From NCBI GenBank assembly GCA_030690545.1, contig JAUYGN010000147.1:1-38929 (forward strand): DNA of 38,929 nucleotides, given 5' to 3'. The DNA is from Solirubrobacteraceae bacterium (lineage in GTDB: Bacteria > Actinomycetota > Thermoleophilia > Solirubrobacterales > Solirubrobacteraceae). Of this stretch, positions 8,122 to 15,012 are shown piece after piece; the first letter of the stretch is position 1; each line of letters opens with the position of its first letter. The position numbers were made by a program, and so were the translations under genes. The notes under the pieces were generated by a model. The model had not been told where the DNA came from. It was given only the letters and a program-made list of their open reading frames with translations, and made no database searches.

Positions 8122-9182
8122 CAGCGCGCCGCGTCGCCGCCGAAGCCGGCGGCGAGCGCCTGCGTGTTGAAGCGCAGCGCGCCGAGGTAGGTCTCCCCCG
8201 CGCTGCCCCGCGGACCGAGCGTGTCGGCATACAGCGCCGGGCCGACCGTCGCGCCGGCATCGCGGGCGATCGCTCGCGTCAGCTTCACGTCGACCGAGCT
8301 CTGGGGGAAGATCGTCGTGACGCCCGCCGCGCGGATCTCGCGCACGAGCCGCGCAACTTCGCCGGCGGACGCCTGCGCCTGCGTCGAGAGCGCGGGGATG
8401 ACGGAGCCGACGACCTCGATGCCGTAGCGGTCGGCGTAGTAGCCCAGCGCATCGTGATCGGTGACGAGCTTGCGCTTGGCAGCGGGGATCGAGCGCATGC
8501 AGGACGCGATCGCGCGGTCCAGCGCCTGCAGCCTCGTGACGTATGCGGCCGCATTCGCCGTGTACGTGGCGCGTCCGCCCGGGTCGGCGGCGATCATCGC
8601 GTCGCGGATCCTCTGCACGGCGAGCACCGCGTTGCGCGGGTCCTGCCACCAGTGCGGATCGACCTCGGCGTCATGCTCGTCATCGGCGTCCTCGCGCGCA
8701 CCGTCGTCGTCGTCATCGTGCGCACCGTCCTCGTCGTCATGCGCGTCGTCGTCATCGTGCGCACCGCCGTCGTCGCCATGCGCGTCGTCATCGTCGTGCC
8801 CGTGTCCGTCGCCTTCGCGCGTCCGGACGGCATCGATCAGCGTGACGCTCCGCGCATCGGAGCGCGCGTTGCGCAGGACGCCGTCGAGCCAGTCGTCGAG
8901 ATCTCCTCCCGAGCGCAGGACGACGACCGCGCCGCTGACCGCCGCGACATCGCTCGGTCGCGGCTCGTAGTCGTGGGGATCGGTGTTCGGGCTGAGGATC
9001 TGACGAACCTCGGCGCGATCTCCGGCCACGGCGCGAGCGAGATCGCCGACCTGCGTCGTCGTGGCGACCGCCGTGCGCGCGTCGCCCTGCCCGCCCGTAT
9101 CCCCGCCGCCCGCGCCGCACGCGGCGATCGACGCGGCGGCGAGGGCGGCAGCGGATGCGGCGATGATCGTGCGAGGAGTCAT
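8112..9182 (-). CDS. znuA: ZnuA-like metal-binding lipoprotein of an ABC transporter
   Basis: Extracytoplasmic zinc- or manganese-binding component (cluster A-I) that would deliver metal to a ZnuBC permease. The 356-residue product from ATG 9182 has a signal with lipobox (IAAC, Cys22). Family ligands are seen at NTDPHDYEP (His70), DPHWWQDP (His177) and further His/Asp residues downstream. Between them, residues 124-175 form a very Asp- and His-rich loop, typical of zinc-binding members but unusually long and acidic. No permease or ATPase gene is adjacent. A Zur-like palindrome lies 16 bases upstream of the start, so zinc-dependent repression is likely. Manganese is the alternative substrate. 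Confidence 0.87.
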   Translation of the reverse strand: MTPRTIIAASAAALAAASIAACGAGGGDTGGQGDARTAVATTTQVGDLARAVAGDRAEVRQILSPNTDPHDYEPRPSDVAAVSGAVVVLRSGGDLDDWLDGVLRNARSDARSVTLIDAVRTREGDGHGHDDDDAHGDDGGAHDDDDAHDDEDGAHDDDDDGAREDADDEHDAEVDPHWWQDPRNAVLAVQRIRDAMIAADPGGRATYTANAAAYVTRLQALDRAIASCMRSIPAAKRKLVTDHDALGYYADRYGIEVVGSVIPALSTQAQASAGEVARLVREIRAAGVTTIFPQSSVDVKLTRAIARDAGATVGPALYADTLGPRGSAGETYLGALRFNTQALAAGFGGDAARCQL

Positions 9183-9197
9183 CTCGCAGGACCATAG

Positions 9198-9212
9198 CAA
9201 GAATGATTCTTG
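9198..9212 (-). promoter_or_regulatory. Zur-like operator upstream of znuA
   Basis: CAAGAATGATTCTTG is a perfect 7-1-7 inverted repeat with core AATGATT, matching the centre of actinobacterial Zur boxes (TGAAAATGATTTTCA type). It ends 16 bases before the znuA ATG, where a bound repressor would block transcription. Zur itself is not in the window. Confidence 0.72.
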
Positions 9213-9257
9213 TTTGCGTTATGTCGCGCGGCCCTCCCGCCCCGCGGATGCGCGTCC

Positions 9258-9437
9258 TCAGCCCGGCGTCGGACCGACGAGCCCCGCGCTGAGGACGCCG
9301 GCCACGAGCAGCCCCCGGGTGAGCGCTTTGCGGCGCCGCGGCGTCAGCCACGACGGGGCCCGCGCGACGAGCCAGGCGCGGATGCCCGTCGCCCCCGCGC
9401 CGGCCGCCATCGCACCCGCCATGCACTGGATGCACAT
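9258..9437 (-). CDS. Small CxxC membrane protein (59 aa)
   Basis: A 59-residue frame from ATG 9437 encodes a product starting MCIQCMAGAM and ending with one hydrophobic segment (about 38-57: LTRGLLVAGVLSAGLVG). A central basic patch (TPRRRKAL) precedes the segment, so a single-pass protein with a cytoplasmic Cys-x2-Cys N-terminus is plausible. It starts 24 bases after the stop of the YibE/F gene on the same strand and is probably translated from the same message. Similar short Cys-rich proteins occur in actinobacteria as far as I recall, but I know no function. The CxxC and the neighbouring zinc gene suggest a metal or redox role, which is inference. Confidence 0.6.
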   Translation of the reverse strand: MCIQCMAGAMAAGAGATGIRAWLVARAPSWLTPRRRKALTRGLLVAGVLSAGLVGPTPG

Positions 9438-9461
9438 CGGCCCGAAGGCTACCGCCGCGCC

Positions 9462-10715
9462 TCAGTGGTGATGGCCGTGATCGTCGGCCGGCAGCACGTC
9501 GGCCGGCAGGCGCACGGCCATCAGCGCCGCGGCGATCGTCGTCAGCGGCACGGCGAGGACGAGCCCGATCGATCCCACGAGCGCAGCGACGACCTCCGTC
9601 GCGACGACCTCGCGGTTGATCCCGTCGCCGAATCCGATCTGCTGCGACGAGAAGATCAGCAGCAGCGGCAGCGACGCCCCCGCGTAGGCGAACACGAGCG
9701 TGTTGACGGTGGCGCCGAGGTGGTCGCGACCGACGAGCATCGCGGCGCGGTACAGCTCGGCGAGCTTCTGCGCCGGGTTGGCGCGGCGCAGCGCGAGCAC
9801 GGTCGACGCCTGCCCGACCGTCACGTCGTTGAGCACGCCGAGCGTCGCGATCAGGATCCCGGCCAGCACGAGCCCCTGCAGCGACACGCCGCCCGCGCTC
9901 AGGTTGCGCACGAGCGTGGCCTCCTCCGAGGAGGTCCCGGTGATGTGCGCGAGCTTGACGAAGAGGACCGCCAGCAGCGTGGTGGCGACGAGGCTCACCG
10001 CCGTGCCCATCAGCGCGGCGAGGCTCTTGGCGCCGATTCCGTAGACGAGCACGATCGTCGCGAACATCGCCGCGAACGAGCCGATCAGCGCGACCGCGAA
10101 CGGCGACGAGCCCTCGAGGATCGCCGGAACGATGAACGCCGTGATGAGCAGCAGGCCGACGCCGAGTCCGACGAGCGAGAGAAAGCCGACGCGCCGCCCG
10201 AGCACGACGACGAGGACCGCGAACACGAGCGCCAGCCAGCCCAGCGACGCGCGGCGCTCGAAGTCGACGAACCCGTACGGCGCCTGCGCCGGATCGGCGC
10301 CCGCGGCCGGCTCGGGCGCCAGGTCGCCGAACGTCTCGGTGTTCGGCGTCACGCGAATCGCGTCTCCGGGCGACAATCGCGGCGTCGCGTCGTCGCCGGG
10401 CAGGATCAGGAAGCTCGGTGCGCCCTCGCGCGGCCCGCCGTCGAGCCGGAAGTCCACGCGCTGACAGCCGGGGCGCGTCTCGATCGGGCAGTTCGCTTCG
10501 GCGACGGCGGTGACCTTGGCCGGAACGATCCCCGTCGAGATGATGATCTGCGACGCGTCGACGCGCGCGCCCCCGCCGCTCGGCCACAGCCAGATCAGGC
10601 CGATCAGCGTGACGAACGCGAGCGCTGCCAGGCCCGCGGCCAGGCGGCGGCCGGCGCGCGTGCGCAGCAGCGCCCGCTGCAGCTCGATCTCCGAGGCGAT
10701 CCTCTGGCGCCACAC
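9462..10715 (-). CDS. YibE/F family multipass membrane protein
   Basis: The 417-residue protein has one N-terminal membrane segment (about 24-45), an extracytoplasmic domain (about 50-160) with a Cys pair (CPIETRPGC), and then about seven membrane segments in the YibE/F pattern, including a GVLNDVTVGQAS loop conserved in that family. It ends DDHGHHH, a possible metal-binding tail. Molecular function is not established for the family. The GTG start at 10715 follows a -10-like TAGGCT by 7 bases, so the message may be leaderless. The 59-residue CxxC gene and znuA lie downstream on the same strand. Confidence 0.82.
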   Translation of the reverse strand: MWRQRIASEIELQRALLRTRAGRRLAAGLAALAFVTLIGLIWLWPSGGGARVDASQIIISTGIVPAKVTAVAEANCPIETRPGCQRVDFRLDGGPREGAPSFLILPGDDATPRLSPGDAIRVTPNTETFGDLAPEPAAGADPAQAPYGFVDFERRASLGWLALVFAVLVVVLGRRVGFLSLVGLGVGLLLITAFIVPAILEGSSPFAVALIGSFAAMFATIVLVYGIGAKSLAALMGTAVSLVATTLLAVLFVKLAHITGTSSEEATLVRNLSAGGVSLQGLVLAGILIATLGVLNDVTVGQASTVLALRRANPAQKLAELYRAAMLVGRDHLGATVNTLVFAYAGASLPLLLIFSSQQIGFGDGINREVVATEVVAALVGSIGLVLAVPLTTIAAALMAVRLPADVLPADDHGHHH

Positions 10716-10722
10716 GCGCGGC

Positions 10723-10764
10723 AGCCTACGGTGCGAGCGCCCGTCGCGGGCGCGTCACGTGACG
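10723..10764 (-). promoter_or_regulatory. Candidate promoter and palindromic operator of the YibE/F gene
   Basis: On the minus strand TAGGCT (10728-10723) fits a -10 element 7 bases before the GTG. Upstream are a GC hairpin (GCGCCCG/CGGGCGC, 10737-10753) and a perfect 12-bp palindrome CGTCACGTGACG (10753-10764), placed about where a -35 region or operator would be. No U-tract follows the hairpin, so I do not call it a terminator of the upstream kinase gene. Confidence 0.35.
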
Positions 10765-10836
10765 TGAGGTCTCGCGCGGTCGGGGCACCGCCGCCAGCGG
10801 GCCGACCATGGTCCGTCCTTGCGTGCGTGGCGAGCG

Positions 10837-11796
10837 CTAGGCGGCCGACGGCACGTTCGGTGCGGCGTCCTGCTTGCGGCTGACGTGATCGTCGCCGCCG
10901 ACGGCGACGGCGGCCTTGGCCGTCACGAGGTGATACAGGATCAGGACCTGCGTGATCGCCAGCGACTCCGACCGGTGCGCCTCGTCGGTGCCGACGGCGA
11001 ACGTCCCGAGCCGCTCGGTGCGCAGATGGCGCGCGAAGTGCATCTGCTCCCAGATCGCCTCCTCGATCGCGGCCCCGCGGTCACGATCGATGTCGCCGGG
11101 GATGTGCAGCTTGCGCTCCGAGGCGCCCTGCTCGATCGGGATCGCGTCACGGCCTTCCTCGTCGGCCATCGCCGACAGGTCGGGGTGCGGCAGCCCGTCG
11201 CGCAGCGTCAGGACGGCGTCGAGGTGATCGGGATCGTCGTGGACGCCCGGTTGGAAGGAGACGACGATGTCCGCCCGCGAGCGCTGCGGGCGGATGAAGG
11301 CCTCCGAGTCGGGCTCGCGCGTGTCGAGCTCCTTGAGCACCTGCTGCTCGGTGTAGCCGCGCTTGGTCGTGTCGCGCTTGACCTTCCACTCGCGCCGCAG
11401 CTCCTCCGGCGGTGCGAGATAGACGCGGATGTCGAAGAGCGCGCTCAGCTCGCTCGTGTGGTAGCCGAGCAGGCCCTCGATCAGCACGAAGCTCTTCGGC
11501 TTGACGTACGCCGGCCGGCCGAACGTCCCGTCGCCGTGCTGGTAGACGGGCTTGAGGATCGGCTCGCCGCGGCGCAGGTGGCCGAGGTGCTGGCCGATGA
11601 CGTCCATGTAGTTGCAGTCCGGATGCAGCGGCGTGATCGCGTGCTCCGCGCGCTCGGTGCGATCGAAGCAGTGGTAGTCGTCCATCCCGATGTGGGTGAC
11701 GTTCTCCCTGCCCAGGATCTCGACGAGGCCCTTGGTGAGCGTCGTCTTGCCTGTTGCTGAATCACCGACGACGCCGAGGATGATCGGACGTGCCAT
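10837..11796 (-). CDS. Phosphoribulokinase-family kinase, copy 1
   Basis: P-loop kinase of the phosphoribulokinase (PRK) family, expected to phosphorylate ribulose-5-phosphate or a related pentose phosphate. The 319-residue product has Walker A GDSATGKTT (11-19), the DDYH motif near 39-42, a CNYMD motif, KPVYQH and the second catalytic region IEGLLGYH, as in cyanobacterial-type PRK and unlike uridine kinase. The ATG at 11796 is preceded by AGGGGAGA at good spacing. A candidate promoter (GGGACA-17-TAAGGT) lies upstream. It is a clear paralogue of the kinase at 34604-35533. No RuBisCO is seen, so the pathway is open; uridine-kinase-like activity cannot be excluded. Confidence 0.85.
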   Translation of the reverse strand: MARPIILGVVGDSATGKTTLTKGLVEILGRENVTHIGMDDYHCFDRTERAEHAITPLHPDCNYMDVIGQHLGHLRRGEPILKPVYQHGDGTFGRPAYVKPKSFVLIEGLLGYHTSELSALFDIRVYLAPPEELRREWKVKRDTTKRGYTEQQVLKELDTREPDSEAFIRPQRSRADIVVSFQPGVHDDPDHLDAVLTLRDGLPHPDLSAMADEEGRDAIPIEQGASERKLHIPGDIDRDRGAAIEEAIWEQMHFARHLRTERLGTFAVGTDEAHRSESLAITQVLILYHLVTAKAAVAVGGDDHVSRKQDAAPNVPSAA

Positions 11797-11831
11797 GTGC
11801 AGTCTCCCCTGTCGTGTCGCCGAAGCGCGGA

Positions 11832-11860
11832 ACCTTAGCGCCTCGCGCCAGCAGTGTCCC
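11832..11860 (-). promoter_or_regulatory. Candidate promoter of PRK copy 1
   Basis: On the minus strand GGGACA (11860-11855) and TAAGGT (11837-11832) are separated by 17 bases and resemble a housekeeping promoter. Transcription would start near 11825, giving a leader of about 30 bases that contains the AGGGGAGA ribosome-binding site. Confidence 0.45.
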
Positions 11861-11940
11861 TGCCGCGCGATCCGGCGCTCGTCGGGCGCCGCCACCGGTG
11901 CGGGACGGGTCCCCGAGCGGCGGCGCGAACGTCCGTCCGG

Positions 11941-12642
11941 TTGAATGAGCCGATCGGCGTTTCCTTTCTGATTCCGGCATACAACGAGGCGGCGACGATC
12001 GGCGAGGTGCTGGCGCGGATCGACGCGCTCGGCCTCGACACGCAGATCGTCGTCGTCGACGACGGCTCGACGGACGCGACGGCGTCGATCGTCGAGGCGT
12101 ACGCCGTCGGGCGGCCGCATGTCGAGTTGCTGCGCCAGCCCAACCGTGGCAAGGGGTCGGCGGTGCGGCTCGCGGCGACACGGGTATCGAAGTCGATCGC
12201 GGTGATCCAGGACGCCGACATGGAGTACGACCCGGCGGATGTCGTGCGACTGGTCGCACCGATCGAGCAAGGGGTCGCCGACGTCGTCTACGGCTCGCGC
12301 CTGAGCGGCGGAGCGCCGCAGCGCGCCTACCTGTTCTGGCATCTGATCGGCAACCGCTTCCTGTCGCTGCTGACCGGCGTGCTGTTCAACACGACGCTGA
12401 GCGACATGGAGACCGGCTACAAGGCGTTCGACAGCGACGTGCTGCGCTCGCTGCGCCTGACGCGCGACGACTTCGGGATCGAGCCGGAGATCACCGGCGA
12501 GATCTGCCGGCGCAAGCTGCGCATCTACGAGATGCCGATCTCCTACTACGGGCGCACGTACGCGGAGGGCAAGAACATCACCTGGCGCGACGGCTTCACG
12601 GCGATCGGCGTGCTGGTGATGGTCCGGCTGCGACGGCGGTGA
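11941..12642 (+). CDS. Family 2 glycosyltransferase
   Basis: Predicted to move a sugar from a nucleotide donor to a polyprenyl phosphate or similar acceptor at the cytoplasmic membrane face. From TTG 11941 it has 233 residues beginning MNEPIGVSFLIPAYNEA. The GT-A fold signatures are VVDDGSTD (39-45) and the metal-binding QDADMEYDP (Asp91, Asp93), with GFGIEPE-like acceptor residues near DDFGIEPEIT. There is no membrane segment, as in soluble DPM1/WcaA-like members. An in-frame ATG at 11854 exists but would add a non-conserved, Arg-rich tail and overlap the opposite promoter; the TTG is my choice with moderate confidence. The stop overlaps the start of the next gene (GTGA), so the two are coupled. 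Confidence 0.85.
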   Translation: MNEPIGVSFLIPAYNEAATIGEVLARIDALGLDTQIVVVDDGSTDATASIVEAYAVGRPHVELLRQPNRGKGSAVRLAATRVSKSIAVIQDADMEYDPADVVRLVAPIEQGVADVVYGSRLSGGAPQRAYLFWHLIGNRFLSLLTGVLFNTTLSDMETGYKAFDSDVLRSLRLTRDDFGIEPEITGEICRRKLRIYEMPISYYGRTYAEGKNITWRDGFTAIGVLVMVRLRRR

Positions 12643-13616
12643 CGGCGCGCCGCGGCATGCGGCCGCTGCTGACGATCGTCGGGCTCGCGGTGACCGCGGC
12701 CTGCATGTACCTCGCGGTCCGCGGCGTCGCGCTGGACGACGCGCTCGATGCGCTGCGCGGCAGCGAGCTGTGGTGGATCGTGCCGACGCTGGCGGTCTTC
12801 GCAGTGGCCGTCGAGCTGCGCGCCGTGCGCTGGTGGGCGCTGTACGACGGCGTCGATCGTCCACCGTTGCGGGCGGTCCGATACGCGCTGCTGATCGGCT
12901 ACTTCTTCAACAACATCCTGCCCGCCCGGGCAGGCGAGGCGGCGCGCGTGATCGCGTTGCACAAGCGCGCCGCCACGCCGCGCGCGGAGACGATCGGGAC
13001 CGTCGTCGTCGAGCGCGTGTTCGACATCCTCGCGCTGCTGGCGATCCTGCTGGTGGCCTACCCATGGCTGCCGGACATCTCGTGGCTGCGCACCGCCGCG
13101 ATCGCCGGCGCCGTCGTCGTGGCGCTGCTCGCCGTCCTCGTCGCGGTGATCGTGCGCTACGACGAACGGGCGGTGCACTGGCTGCTCGCCCCGCTGCGCC
13201 GCGTCAAGCGCGCCGGCTTCGCGGCCCGCGTCGAGGTCGCCGCCGTCAATGCCACCCGCGGCCTCGTCGCGCTGCGCGACCCGCGCGTCGCGCTGCGCGG
13301 CTTCCTGCTGACCGTCGCGTCGTGGGTCGCGATCGGGACCTCGTACTGGATCCTGATGTCCGCGTTTCACCTCGACCTGCCGCTCGTCGCCGGCCTGCTC
13401 GTCACCGTCGCGATCAACTTCTCGCTGATCCTGCCGTCCTCGCCGGCGGCGCTCGGGGTCTTCGAGGCCGCGACGATCATCGCGCTGCGCGCCTTCGACG
13501 TCCCGCAGGCCGAGGCGCTCTCCTATGCGCTCGTCCTGCACCTCGTCAACCTCGTCCCGTTTCTCGTCATCGGCGCCGTCCTGCTGCGTCCCGGCGCGCT
13601 GCGACGCGACCGCTGA
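12639..13616 (+). CDS. Lysylphosphatidylglycerol synthase TM-region (UPF0104) family membrane protein
   Basis: A 325-residue multipass protein with about eight hydrophobic segments. Features of the family include the RWW motif near 65, the NNILPARAGEAARV stretch near 90-103, the VVVERVFD motif and the SSPAALGVFE motif near 268. These proteins resemble the flippase half of MprF but lack the aminoacyl-transferase domain, and are often paired with glycosyltransferases that act on lipid carriers. GTG 12639 overlaps the upstream stop, which fixes the start and implies joint function, perhaps making and moving a glycolipid. The exact substrate is unknown. Confidence 0.85.
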   Translation: MTARRGMRPLLTIVGLAVTAACMYLAVRGVALDDALDALRGSELWWIVPTLAVFAVAVELRAVRWWALYDGVDRPPLRAVRYALLIGYFFNNILPARAGEAARVIALHKRAATPRAETIGTVVVERVFDILALLAILLVAYPWLPDISWLRTAAIAGAVVVALLAVLVAVIVRYDERAVHWLLAPLRRVKRAGFAARVEVAAVNATRGLVALRDPRVALRGFLLTVASWVAIGTSYWILMSAFHLDLPLVAGLLVTVAINFSLILPSSPAALGVFEAATIIALRAFDVPQAEALSYALVLHLVNLVPFLVIGAVLLRPGALRRDR

Positions 13617-13664
13617 CGCGCCCGACCGCCGGTCCGCGACGGCGAGGTACGACATCATCCAGCG

Positions 13665-14306
13665 ATGAGCAAGCAGCCCAAGGCCGACGTCGCGCCCCCG
13701 CCGACGAACCTGCGCGAGGCGATCGGCGGACCGCTCGGGATGGCCGAGACGACGCTGCCCGTGGTCGCGTTCGTCGTCGCCTACACCGTGTCGGGCTCGG
13801 ACACGAACACGGCCGCGATCGTCGCCGTCGGGCTGGCGCTCGTGCTCACCGTCGCGCGCCTGGCGCGGCGCCAGTCGCCGATCCACGCGCTGTCGGGCCT
13901 GATCGGCGTCGCCTTCGCGGCCTTCATCGCGACCCGCAGCGGCCGCGCCGAGAACTTCTTCCTGCCGGGCCTGCTGGCAAACGCCGCCTACGCGTCGGCG
14001 TTCCTGATCTCGATCGCGGTGCGCCGCCCGCTCGTCGGGCTGATCGTCGCCAACTTCGACGGCGAGGGCAGCGAATGGCGCCGCGACCCGCAGCGGATGC
14101 GGGCGTTCATGCTCGCGACCTGGATGTGGGCCGGGCTGTTCGCGCTGCGCCTCGTCGCGCAGCTGCCGCTCTACCTGACCGAGAACGTCGTCGCGCTCGG
14201 CGTCGTGAAGACCGCGATGGGGGTGCCGCTGTTCGGAGTCGGGCTGTGGCTGACATGGCTGCTCGTGCGCCGCCATCGCGTCCCGCCGATACCGGTGCGA
14301 GCCTGA
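13665..14306 (+). CDS. DUF3159 family membrane protein
   Basis: A 213-residue protein with about five to six hydrophobic segments and the family landmarks LREAIGGPLGMAE near the N-terminus, a conserved RRPLVG turn, and an ATWMW segment near 146. DUF3159 is an actinobacterial membrane family with no known activity. ATG 13665 is supported by sequence conservation of the N-terminus; there are 48 bases between it and the upstream membrane-protein gene, so cotranscription is possible. Confidence 0.78.
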   Translation: MSKQPKADVAPPPTNLREAIGGPLGMAETTLPVVAFVVAYTVSGSDTNTAAIVAVGLALVLTVARLARRQSPIHALSGLIGVAFAAFIATRSGRAENFFLPGLLANAAYASAFLISIAVRRPLVGLIVANFDGEGSEWRRDPQRMRAFMLATWMWAGLFALRLVAQLPLYLTENVVALGVVKTAMGVPLFGVGLWLTWLLVRRHRVPPIPVRA

Positions 14307-14347
14307 CGCGCGCTACTGTCGAGCCTCACCCCGACGCAGGAGGCAGG

Positions 14348-14788
14348 ATGGCGGCTTCGAGCAGCGCGACGACGGTCTGGGAAGGCGGGCTGGCACACGG
14401 GTCCGGCGTGACGACACCGGCGAGCGGAGCGTTCCCGGCGACCGACGTGAGCTGGGCGTCGCGCACGACGCGCGCCGCCGGCAAGACGAGCCCCGAGGAG
14501 CTGCTCGCCGCCGCGCATGCGGCCTGCTACTGCATGGCGCTGTCGCACGAGCTCGGCGAGGCCGGCACGCCGCCGGAGCGCCTGGAGGCGACGGCGACCG
14601 TGGAGTTCGTCGCCGGCGAGGGCGTGACGTCGTCGCAGATCGTCGTCACCGGCAGCGTACCGGGCATCGATCAGGCAGCGTTCGAGGCCGCGGCGGCAAG
14701 CGCGGGCGACGGCTGTCCGATCTCGGGCGCGCTGCAGGGCAACGTGGCGATCGGCGTGGAGGCGACGCTGCAGAGCTCTCAGCCGTAG
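14348..14788 (+). CDS. OsmC/Ohr family peroxiredoxin-like protein
   Basis: Cytosolic thiol-dependent peroxidase family, acting mainly on organic hydroperoxides. The 146-residue product has the two redox Cys positions of the family: Cys60 or Cys62 in AAHAACYCMALS and Cys123 in GDGCPISGAL. It resembles the OsmC branch (SPEELLAAAHA motif) more than Ohr. ATG 14348 is preceded by GCAGGAGGC. The extra Cys62 two residues after Cys60 is slightly unusual. The 3' end converges with a gene remnant on the other strand. Confidence 0.88.
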   Translation: MAASSSATTVWEGGLAHGSGVTTPASGAFPATDVSWASRTTRAAGKTSPEELLAAAHAACYCMALSHELGEAGTPPERLEATATVEFVAGEGVTSSQIVVTGSVPGIDQAAFEAAAASAGDGCPISGALQGNVAIGVEATLQSSQP

Positions 14789-14819
14789 AACGCCGCCGGG
14801 CGGTCGGCCGCGGCGGCTG

Positions 14820-14987
14820 GCCGAGCCAGTCCTCGGCAGCGGCGAAGCGGTCGGCGCGGCGGCGCTCCCACGTACCCGACGGCGGCAAGCGTCCGCGGAT
14901 CGTCGCGCGCGACGGCGCGAGCAGGTGCTGGCGCGCGAGCAGCGCCCGGTTGAGCGCGCGCTCGGACAGGACGCGCTCGGCGCCCAT
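14820..14987 (-). pseudogene. Remnant of a winged-helix DNA-binding (HTH_42/AlkZ-like) gene
   Basis: From ATG 14987 a short frame reads LSERALNRALLARQHLL, which is the N-terminus of the HTH_42 (AlkZ/YcaQ-related) family. After five residues it jumps to LPPSGTWERRRAD and AAAEDWLG, a segment that lies well over 100 residues later in intact members, from memory of the family. The reading frame is kept across the join, so an internal deletion is the simplest explanation. The rest of the domain is absent and the frame soon runs into the opposite osmC-family gene. It follows guaA on the same strand. A tiny expressed protein is less likely. Confidence 0.6.
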
Positions 14988-15012
14988 CAGCAGCGCGCGC
15001 TGCGGCCGGCCC

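Noticed and set aside
8650-8815. Short tandem repeats that look CRISPR- or satellite-like
   Set aside because: The units are irregular, very short and encode the Asp/His loop of ZnuA; there are no spacers.
12546-14276. A 576-codon open frame on the minus strand
   Set aside because: It lies opposite three coherent plus-strand genes, is dominated by Arg/Asp/Gln/His and has no domain.
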